A stretch of DNA of 64,000 nt, taken from Devosia ginsengisoli (lineage in GTDB: Bacteria > Pseudomonadota > Alphaproteobacteria > Rhizobiales > Devosiaceae). Position numbers and translations under genes: made by a program. Under the pieces are notes generated by a model. The model was not told the origin of the DNA and made no database searches. It saw nothing but the letters and a program-made list of their open reading frames with translations. Position 1 is the stretch's first letter, and each line of letters starts with the position of its first letter. Shown here piece after piece: positions 36,029-44,802 of the stretch. Location: positions 4,280,501 to 4,344,500 of the forward strand of contig NZ_CP042304.1 in NCBI RefSeq assembly GCF_007859655.1, given 5' to 3'.

Positions 36029-37444
36029 TCAGGAAAGGTCGCCCGGGTCCTCGTTCACCAGGCGCAGCTTGGGCATGTCGTCGTCGCCGTTGTCCCAGCC
36101 GGCCGGAAGCTGCTTGTTCGACTTGGCCCCCAGTTCGCGCAGCATCTCCACCTGCCGCACCACGCTGCCCTTGCCCGTGGCCAATTGCCCCCGGGCATCG
36201 GCAAAGCCCTGCTGGGCCCGTTCGAGATTGCTGCCGACCTTGTCCATGGTGACCAGGAACCCCACCACCTTGTCATAGAGCGCGCCGGCCCGCTCGGCGA
36301 TCTGCTCGGCATTCTGGTGGCGTTTTTCGATGTCCCAAACATTGCGCACCGTGCGCAGAACGGTCATCAGCGTGGTCGGCGTCGCCAGCATCACCCCGCG
36401 GCTCATGCCGAATTCCACCAGGCTCGCATCCTGCTGGATGGCGGTGGCCAGCGCCGACTCGATGGGCACGAACATCATCACGAAGTCCATCTTGGACTGC
36501 GCGTGCCGCTGATAGCTCTTGTCGCCGAGCGTCTTGATGTGGCTGCGGATCGAAGCGATATGGGCCTGCAGATGCATCGACCGATCCTCGTCCTCGCTGC
36601 TCGTATAGGCAGCAAACGCCGTCAGCGAGACCTTGGAGTCGATGACCAGCCGGTCATTGTTGGGCATCAGAACTTCGACATCGGTCCGCACGCGGCTGCC
36701 GTCTTCACCCGTATGGCTCTGCTGGGTGATGAACTGTTCGCCCTCGCGCAGGCCCGAGCCTTCCAGGATCGTCGAGAGGATCATCTCTCCCCAGGCGCCC
36801 TGCATCTGCGAATTGCCCTTGAGCGCCCGCGTGAGATTGTTGGCTTCGGTGGTGATCTGCAGATTGCTCGCCGCCAGCGCCCTGATCTGCTCGGTCATCG
36901 ATGCGCGGTCACTGATCATGCCGGTATGGAATTCGACGATCTTCTCGTTGAGCGGCTTGAGCAGCGTATCGACCTGCTCGCGGTTCTGCCGGGTAAAGGT
37001 CTCGCTCTGGGTCTTGAGCACATCCCCGGCAATCGCCTTGAATTCGTCGGTCATCTGCTGGCGGGCGTTGAGAAAGCGCGCCAGGTTGGCCTCCGACTGC
37101 GCCGACTGTTCGGCCAGCCGCGCCTTGAGGGCGGCGGCGTCGGCCAGCAGTTCGGCACTCTTTTCGCGCTCACGATCGAGCAGGTCCGCACCACGTTCGC
37201 GCTCGACACGCACCTGGTGATCCAGGTCCTGGATGCGGCGATCGCGTTCGCCGATCTGGGCCACCAGGCCCGCCTGCAACTGATCGGCCAGTTCCGCGCC
37301 GGCCTCGACGGTCCGCCGCGCGCTGGCGCGCATGATGGCGATGGTTACGCCAAGCAGCAGCAGGCCAGCCAGGGCGACACCCCCAATACTGACCTGTGCC
37401 AGCGTCACGGGGAAATCGCCAAGCACGAAGAGCACACTATCCAT
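36029..37444 (-). CDS. rmuC: DNA recombination protein RmuC
   Basis: 471 residues: an N-terminal membrane helix (about 15-40), a long coiled coil (about 45-200, many Glu/Arg/Gln), then the RmuC nuclease-like domain with GNSQMQGAWGEMILSTILE, RTDVEVLMPNNDRLVIDSK and FVMMFVPIESAL. It limits inversions at short repeats. A GAAC-N7-GAAC box, the LexA site of alphaproteobacteria, lies 26 bases before its ATG, so SOS control is likely. Confidence 0.94.
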   Translation of the reverse strand: MDSVLFVLGDFPVTLAQVSIGGVALAGLLLLGVTIAIMRASARRTVEAGAELADQLQAGLVAQIGERDRRIQDLDHQVRVERERGADLLDREREKSAELLADAAALKARLAEQSAQSEANLARFLNARQQMTDEFKAIAGDVLKTQSETFTRQNREQVDTLLKPLNEKIVEFHTGMISDRASMTEQIRALAASNLQITTEANNLTRALKGNSQMQGAWGEMILSTILEGSGLREGEQFITQQSHTGEDGSRVRTDVEVLMPNNDRLVIDSKVSLTAFAAYTSSEDEDRSMHLQAHIASIRSHIKTLGDKSYQRHAQSKMDFVMMFVPIESALATAIQQDASLVEFGMSRGVMLATPTTLMTVLRTVRNVWDIEKRHQNAEQIAERAGALYDKVVGFLVTMDKVGSNLERAQQGFADARGQLATGKGSVVRQVEMLRELGAKSNKQLPAGWDNGDDDMPKLRLVNEDPGDLS

Positions 37445-37469
37445 CCGCGCATCTTACCGCGATTCGCGT

Positions 37470-37484
37470 GTTCGCATAATGTTC
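37470..37484 (-). promoter_or_regulatory. LexA (SOS) box of rmuC
   Basis: GTTC-GCATAAT-GTTC, i.e. the direct repeat GTTC-N7-GTTC (GAAC-N7-GAAC on the rmuC strand) known as the alphaproteobacterial LexA site. It sits 26 bases upstream of rmuC and about 80 upstream of def. Confidence 0.75.
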
Positions 37485-37504
37485 TCTTTCGCTGACCACA
37501 AGAG

Positions 37505-37532
37505 TTGACCGCAGCGCGGCAAATACCATATC
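37505..37532 (+). promoter_or_regulatory. Promoter candidate for def-fmt
   Basis: TTGACC (37505-37510) and CATATC (37527-37532), spacer 16, about 33 bases before the def ATG. Confidence 0.5.
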
Positions 37533-37565
37533 GAGAGGCAAACCCCTTCTGCCGGACCTTTTATC

Positions 37566-38078
37566 ATGGCTGTACGCCCCATTCTCGTCATTCCCGATGC
37601 GCGCCTGCGCGCTGTTGCCGACCCGATCATCGAGGTCGATGACGAGATCAAGACGCTGGCCAAGGATATGCTGGACACCATGTATGACGCGCCCGGCATC
37701 GGGCTGGCCGCGCCGCAGATCGGGGTGATGAAGCGCATTGTGGTCATGGACCTGGCGCCGGAAGGCGAAGAGCCCGATCCGATGGTGCTGATCAACCCTG
37801 AAATCACCCATTTCGGCGAGCAGATGCAGGTGACCGAGGAAGGGTGCCTGTCCATTCCCGAGCTCTATTACGAGGTCGAGCGCCCCAACGAGGTCACGGT
37901 GAAATATACCGATCTCGACGGCAAGGAAGTGGTGCGCGAGGCCGAGGGCAAGCTGGCCGTCTGCATTCAGCACGAACTCGATCACCTCGATGGCGTGCTC
38001 TATATCGACTATCTCAGCCGGCTGAAGCGCGACCGCGTCATCAAGAAATTCGACAAGGCAGCCAAGCGGGCGGGCTAG
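37566..38078 (+). CDS. def: Peptide deformylase
   Basis: 170-residue iron enzyme that removes formyl groups from new proteins. Three motifs intact: GIGLAAPQIG, EEGCLSIPE (metal Cys94) and HELDHLDG (His136, catalytic Glu137, His140). Length normal for type 1. Followed by fmt after a pair of palindromic repeats, so the two functions of N-formyl-Met handling are adjacent. Confidence 0.96.
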   Translation: MAVRPILVIPDARLRAVADPIIEVDDEIKTLAKDMLDTMYDAPGIGLAAPQIGVMKRIVVMDLAPEGEEPDPMVLINPEITHFGEQMQVTEEGCLSIPELYYEVERPNEVTVKYTDLDGKEVVREAEGKLAVCIQHELDHLDGVLYIDYLSRLKRDRVIKKFDKAAKRAG

Positions 38079-38084
38079 TGCCAC

Positions 38085-38176
38085 GCCCTCGTGGTTCGAC
38101 AAGCTCACCATGAGGGCTGCTGTTAGGTCGCCGAGTTTCCAGTAGACCTCATCCTGAGCCTGTCGAAGGGCGAGGT
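38085..38176. repeat. Family A palindromic repeat pair
   Basis: First copy 38085-38117 (core GTGGTTCGACAAGCTCACCA) and a diverged second copy 38146-38176 (CATCCTGAGCCTGTCGAAGG). They fill the def-fmt gap and end just before the fmt ribosome site. Confidence 0.85.
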
Positions 38177-38195
38177 CGTGCCCAGGAGTTTGCCA

Positions 38196-39116
38196 ATGCG
38201 CGTCGTCTTCATGGGCACGCCGGAATTTTCCGTTCCTACCCTCACTGAAATCGTCTCTGCCGGCCACGAGGTCGTCGCGGTCTATACCCGCGCGCCTAAG
38301 CCGGCGGGCCGTGGCCAGGAGGAGCGCAAGTCGCCGGTGCATCTGGCGGCCGAGGGCTTCGGCATTCCGGTCTTCACGCCGAAATCGCTCAAGGGCGAGG
38401 CCGAGCAGATCATCTTTGCCAGCCACGGCGCGGAAGTGGGTGTGGTCGTGGCCTACGGCCTGCTGCTGCCCAAGCCCGTTCTCGACGCGCCCGAATTCGG
38501 TTGCCTCAACCTGCATGGCTCACTCCTGCCGCGTTGGCGCGGTGCAGCGCCGATCCAGCGTGCGGTGATGGCGGGCGACCGGGAGACCGGGGTTATGGTC
38601 ATGCAGATGGATGAGGGGCTCGATACCGGCCCGGTGGCGCTGATCGACATGATCCCCATCGGCCCGGACATGACGGCCGGCGAATTGCATGACCAGATGA
38701 TGCGTGTCGGCGCCGACCTGATGGGAAGGGCGCTGGCCGCTTTGGAGCGCGGGAGCCTCGATTTCAAGCCGCAGCCCGAAGAGGGCGCCATCTACGCGAA
38801 AAAGATCGAGAAAGCCGAGGCCCGCATCGACTGGTCGCGCCCGGCGGACGAGGTGCATAACCACATTCGCGGCCTGTCGCCGTTCCCGGGCGCCTGGTTC
38901 GAGCTGGAACTGGGCGGCAAGCCGGTCCGTATCAAGGCCCTGCGCTCGACCCTGGGGCAGGGCGCCGGTGCGCCCGGCACGCTGCTCGACAACCTGACCA
39001 TTGCCTGCGGCAGCGGCGCGGTGCGCCTGACCCAGCTGCAGCGCGAAGGCAAGGGCGCCATGGATGCCGCCACTTTCCTGCGCGGGGCCGGGACGCTGCC
39101 GCCGACTGTCAGCTAA
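38196..39116 (+). CDS. fmt: Methionyl-tRNA formyltransferase
   Basis: 306 residues. Formyltransferase domain with [12 protein letters not shown] at the start, folate/catalytic region [20 protein letters not shown] (Asn, His) and [16 protein letters not shown] (catalytic Asp in GLDTGPV), then a C-terminal tRNA-binding domain. Formylates initiator Met-tRNA. AGGAG seven bases before ATG 38196 fixes the start. Its 3' end overlaps the small convergent gene by eight bases. Confidence 0.96.
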   Translation: MRVVFMGTPEFSVPTLTEIVSAGHEVVAVYTRAPKPAGRGQEERKSPVHLAAEGFGIPVFTPKSLKGEAEQIIFASHGAEVGVVVAYGLLLPKPVLDAPEFGCLNLHGSLLPRWRGAAPIQRAVMAGDRETGVMVMQMDEGLDTGPVALIDMIPIGPDMTAGELHDQMMRVGADLMGRALAALERGSLDFKPQPEEGAIYAKKIEKAEARIDWSRPADEVHNHIRGLSPFPGAWFELELGGKPVRIKALRSTLGQGAGAPGTLLDNLTIACGSGAVRLTQLQREGKGAMDAATFLRGAGTLPPTVS

Positions 39117-39342
39117 GGGCAAATGCCTTTTTAAGTATGGCAACCAAAGCCTCAGCACCCTCGCGATCCAATTGAATGGTCTGTGAGAGTTTGCCGGGCA
39201 ATTTCCGATCCGCGCGTCCGTAGGTATTGATCTGCACAAAACCTCGGCCGTCTCGCTCAAACACGGCGTACTTTGCTTCCACCTCATCCTGAAGCTGGGT
39301 ACGTTCGGTATCCAGTCGTTCGAATTTTCTAACCAGAGCCAA
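39109..39342 (-). CDS. Small conserved-looking protein, 77 residues
   Basis: [20 protein letters not shown] at the start, then [19 protein letters not shown] and a C-terminal helix. Soluble, beta-alpha pattern. It resembles a small protein seen near fmt in rhizobial genomes, but I cannot name a family. TTG start, with GGGAGGG four bases upstream on its strand. It sits tail to tail with fmt and head to head with truA. Confidence 0.7.
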   Translation of the reverse strand: MALVRKFERLDTERTQLQDEVEAKYAVFERDGRGFVQINTYGRADRKLPGKLSQTIQLDREGAEALVAILKKAFALS

Positions 39343-39353
39343 GGGTCCCTCCC

Positions 39354-40097
39354 ATTTCTGCCCACAGGTATAAGCTCACTATCGAATATGACGGAACGCC
39401 TTTCTCGGGCTGGCAGCGCCAGGCCGACCGGCCCAGCGTGCAGCAGGCGCTGGAGCAGGCCATTTACGGGATGTCGGGCGAGACGGTGACGACCCAGGCG
39501 GCGGGGCGCACCGATGCGGGCGTGCATGCGCTGGGGCAGGTGGCCCATTTCGACCTGGGCAAGACCTGGGACCCGTTCCGTATCCGCGAGGCGCTGAATT
39601 ATCACCTGCGACCCGACCCCGTGGCGATCATTGCGGCCGAGGCGGTGGGCGATGATTTCGAGGCTAGGTTCTCGGCCAGGGCGCGGCATTACGAATATCG
39701 CATCCTCAACCGCCGCGCGCCTGCTGTCATCGAGCGCGATCATGTCTGGCACGTGCCCATGGAGCTGGATGCCGATGCCATGGATCATGCAGCCGGCCTG
39801 ATCCTGGGTACTCATGACTTCACCACGTTCCGCTCATCGGAGTGTCAGGCTAACTCGCCTTTGCGGACCTTGGATAAGTTTTCGGTGCGGCGGGAGCTGG
39901 ACCATATCGTGATATCGGCCAGTGCCCGCAGCTTCCTGCATCACCAGGTGCGCTCCATGGTGGGCTCGCTCAAGCTGGTGGGCGAGGGCAAGTGGTCGCC
40001 ATCAGATTTCCGCGCCGCGCTTGACGCCAGGGACCGGCGTCGCTGCGGAGCCATGGCCCCGTCATCGGGGCTCTACCTGACCAGGGTCGATTACTAG
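39354..40097 (+). CDS. truA: tRNA pseudouridine(38-40) synthase
   Basis: 247-residue enzyme that makes pseudouridine at tRNA positions 38-40. Catalytic Asp is in [14 protein letters not shown]; the conserved N-terminal strand [18 protein letters not shown] begins at 39369. Between the in-frame stop at 39330 and this strand there is no ATG, GTG or TTG; the only near-start codon is ATT 39354, with AAGGG eight bases before it. The next GTG (39438) would delete the conserved N-terminus. So an ATT start is proposed. Confidence 0.85.
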   Translation: MSAHRYKLTIEYDGTPFSGWQRQADRPSVQQALEQAIYGMSGETVTTQAAGRTDAGVHALGQVAHFDLGKTWDPFRIREALNYHLRPDPVAIIAAEAVGDDFEARFSARARHYEYRILNRRAPAVIERDHVWHVPMELDADAMDHAAGLILGTHDFTTFRSSECQANSPLRTLDKFSVRRELDHIVISASARSFLHHQVRSMVGSLKLVGEGKWSPSDFRAALDARDRRRCGAMAPSSGLYLTRVDY

Positions 40098-40696
40098 ACC
40101 GGGGGCGGCGCCGGGCCGATGATCACGGCCAGCACAGCCAGCGCCAGGAACACGCCCACGGCCTGCGAAATGAACAGGATGCCGATCTGCAGCGCCGTCA
40201 GCGTGACGATGAAGCGGCCGATATTGATGAAGCTCGCCAGCGCCAGGATGACCACCAGCACCAGCACGATGAAGCCCAGCGCGCCGAGCATGGTCGAGAT
40301 CAGCAACAGCACGGCCGAGGCCAGCGTCACCCAGTTGGACGCGACGAGATAAGGGATGAATCCATCCTGCCGCCCCATCTGTCGCAGGGCGACGAATGCC
40401 GTGACCGCCTGGGCGACGAACAGCACGCCATTGACCACGACCGATTGTGTCGCCGAGCCCGATGGCAGGTCGATGCCGGTCAGCAGTGGGCCGAAGCCGG
40501 CCAGGCCGATGCCGATCACCGTGGCGATGAGGCTGCCGACCAGCCCGCGCTGGCTGAAATCGAAATAGGATGGCGCCTGCCGGTTACCAACAAGCAGGGC
40601 AAAGCAGCCGCGGGCGGCGGACATCAATTCATCGAGGAAGGTCGTGGTCGGTTGGGCCAAGGGCTTGTCTCGATGATCAGGAGGGAGAACCGGCAA
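40094..40696 (-). CDS. Membrane protein of unknown function
   Basis: Up to 200 residues with about five membrane helices after a cytoplasmic start ([20 protein letters not shown]). No recognised family; the layout is Yip1-like. ATG 40696 overlaps the previous gene by 20 bases; TTG 40660 is an alternative. It follows another membrane protein in the dapE unit and overlaps truA's stop by four bases from the other side. Confidence 0.7.
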   Translation of the reverse strand: MPVLPPDHRDKPLAQPTTTFLDELMSAARGCFALLVGNRQAPSYFDFSQRGLVGSLIATVIGIGLAGFGPLLTGIDLPSGSATQSVVVNGVLFVAQAVTAFVALRQMGRQDGFIPYLVASNWVTLASAVLLLISTMLGALGFIVLVLVVILALASFINIGRFIVTLTALQIGILFISQAVGVFLALAVLAVIIGPAPPPV

Positions 40697-41222
40697 TGCT
40701 GCTCAGCATGTAGAGCGCCTGTCGCATGGCGACAAGCAGCAGCACGGTCAAAACTGCAAAGCCAATAGAAATGCCGGCATGCCAGCCGGTTGCGGCCCGC
40801 GCCAGCCGATAGAGCAGATAGCCCAAAGCCAGCCAGCTCACCACCACGATCGGCCCGCCGAAGAGGCTCGCCAGCAGGCCTTCGACGACGATGAAACCCA
40901 TGAGCGCATAGGTGCCGGGCACCAGCACGTCGTAAGTCGGCCCGGCGACGCCGAGCGCCATGCGTGTGCCGGCGAGCACAAGCGCCATGGAAACCAGCGG
41001 CAGGGACAGGGCGAACATGCCCGCCAGGATGGCGAACAGGCCTGGTATGTCGGTGCCGATGGCCACGATGATGACGGTCAGGAAGACAATGAAGATGAAG
41101 ATGGCGAGCGCTGTTGCCAGCCCCGCTGCCGAGCGCGTGAACTGCTCGCGCCAGCCGGCATTGCCGCGCAGCAGCAGCACCCAGCCCTTGGCGGCATTGC
41201 GCAGCGCAGTCCAGATCTTCAT
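40677..41222 (-). CDS. Membrane protein of unknown function coupled to dapE
   Basis: 181 residues, about five helices, starting MKIWTALRNAAKGWVLLLRG. Its N-terminus is similar in plan to the next gene (amphipathic A-A-x-G-x-x-L-L start, then helices), so the two could form one complex. ATG overlaps the dapE stop as ATGA. Family not recognised. Confidence 0.78.
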   Translation of the reverse strand: MKIWTALRNAAKGWVLLLRGNAGWREQFTRSAAGLATALAIFIFIVFLTVIIVAIGTDIPGLFAILAGMFALSLPLVSMALVLAGTRMALGVAGPTYDVLVPGTYALMGFIVVEGLLASLFGGPIVVVSWLALGYLLYRLARAATGWHAGISIGFAVLTVLLLVAMRQALYMLSSIAGSPS

Positions 41223-42379
41223 GCCGATGCTCCAAAGAAGCGGACCATGAAGGTGCGGTAGATATCGGTCAACCCGGCGAGGTCGGCGAGGGCGATATGC
41301 TCGTCCGCCTTGTGCATGGAGGGGCCGACCAGGCCGCATTCCACCACCGGGCCATATTGCGCGATGAAGCGGGCATCCGATGTGCCGCCACCGGTGGAGA
41401 AGTCCGGCCGGCGCCCGGTAATGCCGGCGATGGCGGCAGAGAGCAGGTCGACATCCTCGCTCAGCGGCGAGAGGAACGATCGCGATGGCGTTCCGGCCAA
41501 CGCGAAACTTATCGTCGCGCCGGCAGGATCGACGCCGGCAATGCGGGTCCGCACCCAGTCGGCCAGTGTTTCCGCTGTCCACAGGTCGTTGTAGCGGATG
41601 TTGAAGCGGATGGTGCCGGACGCGGGAATGACGTTGGAGACACCATTGCCGACATCGATCGAGGTGACTTCGAGATTGCTTGCGGGGAAATGCTCGCTGC
41701 CGCCGTCGATCTTGGCATCCAGCGCCGTGACGATGCGCGCCAGCACCGGCAGGGGATTGTTGGCCCTGTCGGGGTAGGCGACATGGCCCTGTATGCCCGC
41801 AACGGTGATCACGCCCGAAAGCGAGCCGCGCCGGCCGATCTTGATACCGTCGCCGAGCAGCGCCGCCGAGCTGGGTTCGCCGACAATGGCGAAGTCGAAA
41901 TGCAGCTGTCGCTCTTCGGCCCAGACCATCAGCTTGTCGGTGCCGTTGATGGCGTCGGCTTCCTCGTCATTGGTGATGGCGAGCATGATCGTGCCGGCAT
42001 CATCAGGGATGGCGGCCGCCGCGGCGACGAAGGCCGCTATGCCCGACTTCATGTCCGCGGCGCCGCGGCCATAGAGCTTGCCGTCCGCTTCGCGCGGGGT
42101 GAAGGGGTCGCTGGTCCAGTTGGCCAGGTCGCCCGGTGGCACCACGTCGGTGTGGCCGGCGAACAATAGCCGTCGCCCGCTCTTGCCCCTTATGGCGAAG
42201 AGGTTGTCGACGGGATAGGAGCCGTCGCCCTCGAACCGCAGGCGGTGAACGGTGAAGCCGATGGCGCTGAGCGCGCCATCGAGCACATCGAGGACGCCTG
42301 CCGTCTCGGGGGTGACCGAGGGGCAGGCGATGAGTTGCTTGAGCAAGTGGACGGGATCGTCCGCGATATCAGACGTCAC
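41219..42379 (-). CDS. dapE: Succinyl-diaminopimelate desuccinylase
   Basis: 386-residue M20 metallohydrolase of lysine/diaminopimelate synthesis. Metal site segments: LLFAGHTDVVPPGD, GRGAADMKSGIAAF, TNDEEADAINGT (catalytic Glu pair), and the dimerisation domain. Start GTG 42379 (VTSDIADDPVHLL) after GGGAC gives the usual length; the frame is open to 42529. dapD lies two genes upstream on the same strand. Confidence 0.95.
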   Translation of the reverse strand: MTSDIADDPVHLLKQLIACPSVTPETAGVLDVLDGALSAIGFTVHRLRFEGDGSYPVDNLFAIRGKSGRRLLFAGHTDVVPPGDLANWTSDPFTPREADGKLYGRGAADMKSGIAAFVAAAAAIPDDAGTIMLAITNDEEADAINGTDKLMVWAEERQLHFDFAIVGEPSSAALLGDGIKIGRRGSLSGVITVAGIQGHVAYPDRANNPLPVLARIVTALDAKIDGGSEHFPASNLEVTSIDVGNGVSNVIPASGTIRFNIRYNDLWTAETLADWVRTRIAGVDPAGATISFALAGTPSRSFLSPLSEDVDLLSAAIAGITGRRPDFSTGGGTSDARFIAQYGPVVECGLVGPSMHKADEHIALADLAGLTDIYRTFMVRFFGASA

Positions 42380-42399
42380 GAGAGGTCCCGTCCTTTGGT

Positions 42400-42870
42400 T
42401 CAGGCCGTGGCGTAGCCGAGCGGATCGGCGCCGTAGGTGTTCGGACCCGGCGTGCCCTTGAGGAAGCCGAGCTGTACCAGCATGTAGATGCCGAAAATGC
42501 CCATCAGCCCGTAAAGGACCATCAGCCACGCATCCGGCGCCGGCATGACGACGCCATTGCCCATATCGGTCATGGTGACGCCGATGCCCAGGGCCTGGAC
42601 CAGCGTCAGCAGGCCCGACACGCCCATCAGGATCTTGAAGTCCATGCCATTATTGTCGCGGTCCTGCCGGCGCTTGAGGCCGATGCACCAGTTTGGAAAG
42701 AACAGCAGCACATAGACGATCAACTGTGCCCAGGCCGCATTCAGGCCCACCAGCGACAGGATGATGGAGAGCACGATGCTCGCCACGATGATGCCGACGA
42801 CGCCGATCCACCAGTTCTTGCGCGAAATGCGCCCTGCCGTGGTGGTGTAGAGTGCAACGAGATTATCCAT
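42400..42870 (-). CDS. DUF805 membrane protein
   Basis: 156 residues, four helices, starting MDNLVALYTTTAGRISRKNWW, which is the DUF805 pattern (Y...GR.sR..ww), with the RRxxD segment LKRRQDRDNNG. Function unknown. It lies between dapD and dapE and is probably in the same transcript. GAGGGGG precedes the chosen ATG. Confidence 0.88.
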   Translation of the reverse strand: MDNLVALYTTTAGRISRKNWWIGVVGIIVASIVLSIILSLVGLNAAWAQLIVYVLLFFPNWCIGLKRRQDRDNNGMDFKILMGVSGLLTLVQALGIGVTMTDMGNGVVMPAPDAWLMVLYGLMGIFGIYMLVQLGFLKGTPGPNTYGADPLGYATA

Positions 42871-42955
42871 GAGTTCCCCCTCGGAAATGGATACGCCGGG
42901 ACCCATCCGGCGCAATCATCCTAGGTGAATCGCACTTGCCCCGCCAGAGTCCCTG

Positions 42956-43798
42956 CTAATCGCGCAGCAGGTCGTTGATCCCGGTCTTGCTGCGGGTCTG
43001 CGCGTCGACAGTCTTGACGATGACGGCGCAGTAGAGGTTCGGCCCCGGATTGCCATTGGGCAGCGGCTTGCCGGGCAGCGAACCCGAGACGACAACCGAA
43101 TAGGGCGGCACCTTGCCGATATGGATTTCCCCGGTATTGCGGTCGACGATCTTGGTCGAGGCGCCGATGAAGACGCCCATGGAAATGACCGAGCCTTCGC
43201 CCACCACGACGCCTTCGACGACTTCGGAACGGGCGCCGATGAAGCAATTGTCTTCGATGATGACCGGGCCGGCCTGCAGCGGCTCGAGCACGCCGCCAAT
43301 GCCGACGCCGCCCGAAATATGCACATTCTTGCCGATCTGCGCGCAGGAGCCGACGGTGACCCAGGTATCCACCATCGTGCCCTCGTCGACATAGGCGCCG
43401 ATATTGACGAAGCTGGGCATTAGCACGACGTTGCGACCGATAAAGGCCGGGCTGCGCACCACCGCGCCCGGCACGGCGCGGAAGCCGGCCTCGCGGAACG
43501 TATTCTCGCTCCAGCCCTCGAACTTGGTCGGCACCTTGTCCCAGTAATGCGATCCGCCCGGAGCGCCCTCGACCAGCTTGTTGTCGTTGAGGCGGAAGCT
43601 CAACAGTACGGCCTTCTTGAGCCACTGATTGACCTGCCAGGTGCCATCAACCTTCTCGGCCACGCGCAATTCGCCCTTGTCCAAGAGGCGCAAAGCCTCG
43701 CCGACCGCTTCGCGCACCGCACCCTGGGTGTGGAAATTGATCTCGGCACGCGCCTCGAAGGCGTCATCGATGGTCTTGGCGAGGTCGGTATGGGACAT
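42956..43798 (-). CDS. dapD: Tetrahydrodipicolinate N-succinyltransferase
   Basis: 280-residue trimeric beta-helix enzyme that adds succinyl from succinyl-CoA to tetrahydrodipicolinate. N-terminal helical domain, then hexapeptide repeats from about residue 110 ([40 protein letters not shown]) and the C-terminal end. Normal length. First of the dapD-DUF805-dapE-membrane protein unit. Confidence 0.95.
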   Translation of the reverse strand: MSHTDLAKTIDDAFEARAEINFHTQGAVREAVGEALRLLDKGELRVAEKVDGTWQVNQWLKKAVLLSFRLNDNKLVEGAPGGSHYWDKVPTKFEGWSENTFREAGFRAVPGAVVRSPAFIGRNVVLMPSFVNIGAYVDEGTMVDTWVTVGSCAQIGKNVHISGGVGIGGVLEPLQAGPVIIEDNCFIGARSEVVEGVVVGEGSVISMGVFIGASTKIVDRNTGEIHIGKVPPYSVVVSGSLPGKPLPNGNPGPNLYCAVIVKTVDAQTRSKTGINDLLRD

Positions 43799-44802
43799 GA
43801 GAAAATTCCTGGCTGGGATGCGGAGCGGACCATAGCCGGGAGGGAGGCGGTGTCAATCGGACATACGGAAGCGCCGCCTGCAATGCGGTTGTCAAATGCG
43901 GACCGCAAGTGCGGCCGCGGATGGGCGAACCCCGAGACGGCTTACGCCTCTGAGTAATTTTTAGAATGAGACGGAAGCCGTCTCCGGGGTGCCGGTTTTT
44001 GGAGCAGTACGGGGGTCGCGCACACGCTTCCGCCCGGACTCGGACCTGTGCGAGCAGCGAAGCCGCACCCGGCTCCTTCCGCCGCTGTTCGCCTGCAGGC
44101 CGCCCATGCGGAGGGATGGGGAGGATGATACTCGTAGTTTTGGGGAGGGGGATAAGATGAGTAAGTGGGCACCTTGTCCTTCCACCCACGGTCGCTTCCC
44201 CCGGACTTGATCCGGGGGTCTCTCGCCGCTTGTGCCGTGTGGAGAGTGACCCGCGGATCAAGTCCGCGGGAGGCGCCGGTGGGGTGGGGTAGATGCTAAA
44301 GCATCGAGTGAAACCTGGAATGCGGTCATGCGCCTCCCTCCCCCTTGTGGGGAGGGAATGAGGGTGGGGGTGTCGAGGGTTCCGCAGATTCCGAAGTTCC
44401 TGGAGAGCTCGACACCCCCACCCTGCTCGATCACGGACTTAGCAAACGCTAAGTCCTATCTCGCTTCCCTCCCCACAAGGGGAGGGTGGGCCGGTGGTCG
44501 TTGCCAACGGACCTGATCCACCTTGCGGCCGTGGCGCGATCTCGGGATGGGTCCCGGCTCAAGGCCGGGATGACATCGAGCGTGGGGTGGGATGGTGCCA
44601 CTTCCATAGATCGTCATCCTCGGGCTTGACCCGAGGACACTTCCCTTACCCGACGCACCGCAAGTGCAGAGCCCTCGGGTCAAGCCCTGACGTGACGGAC
44701 GGAGGGTGGGAAGGATGGTGCCAATTCCCCAGTAGCGCTCATCTCCCGCTGGCATATTGCCTTGCATAGTCATAGACTTGCTGCCGATCTGGAGGGGCGA
44801 GC
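43799..44802. repeat. 1-kb gap filled with palindromic repeats
   Basis: No gene seen. 43968-43984 is a perfect hairpin GAGACGG-AAG-CCGTCTC, with another GAGACGG at 43934. 44200-44272 has CCCGGACTTGATCCGGGGGT and CCCGCGGATCAAGTCCGCGGG. 44335-44492 holds two family B copies in mirror orientation with the GGACTTAGC/GCTAAGTCC module. 44540-44700 has CCCGGCTCAAGGCCGGG and CCTCGGGCTTGACCCGAGG units. These are typical alphaproteobacterial intergenic repeats. Short frames here reach at most about 165 codons through dapD and have no family resemblance. Confidence 0.75.

Noticed and set aside
43942..44261. Short frames in the dapD upstream gap
   Set aside because: Arg/Pro/Ser-rich translations from palindromic repeats, no ribosome sites, no family resemblance.
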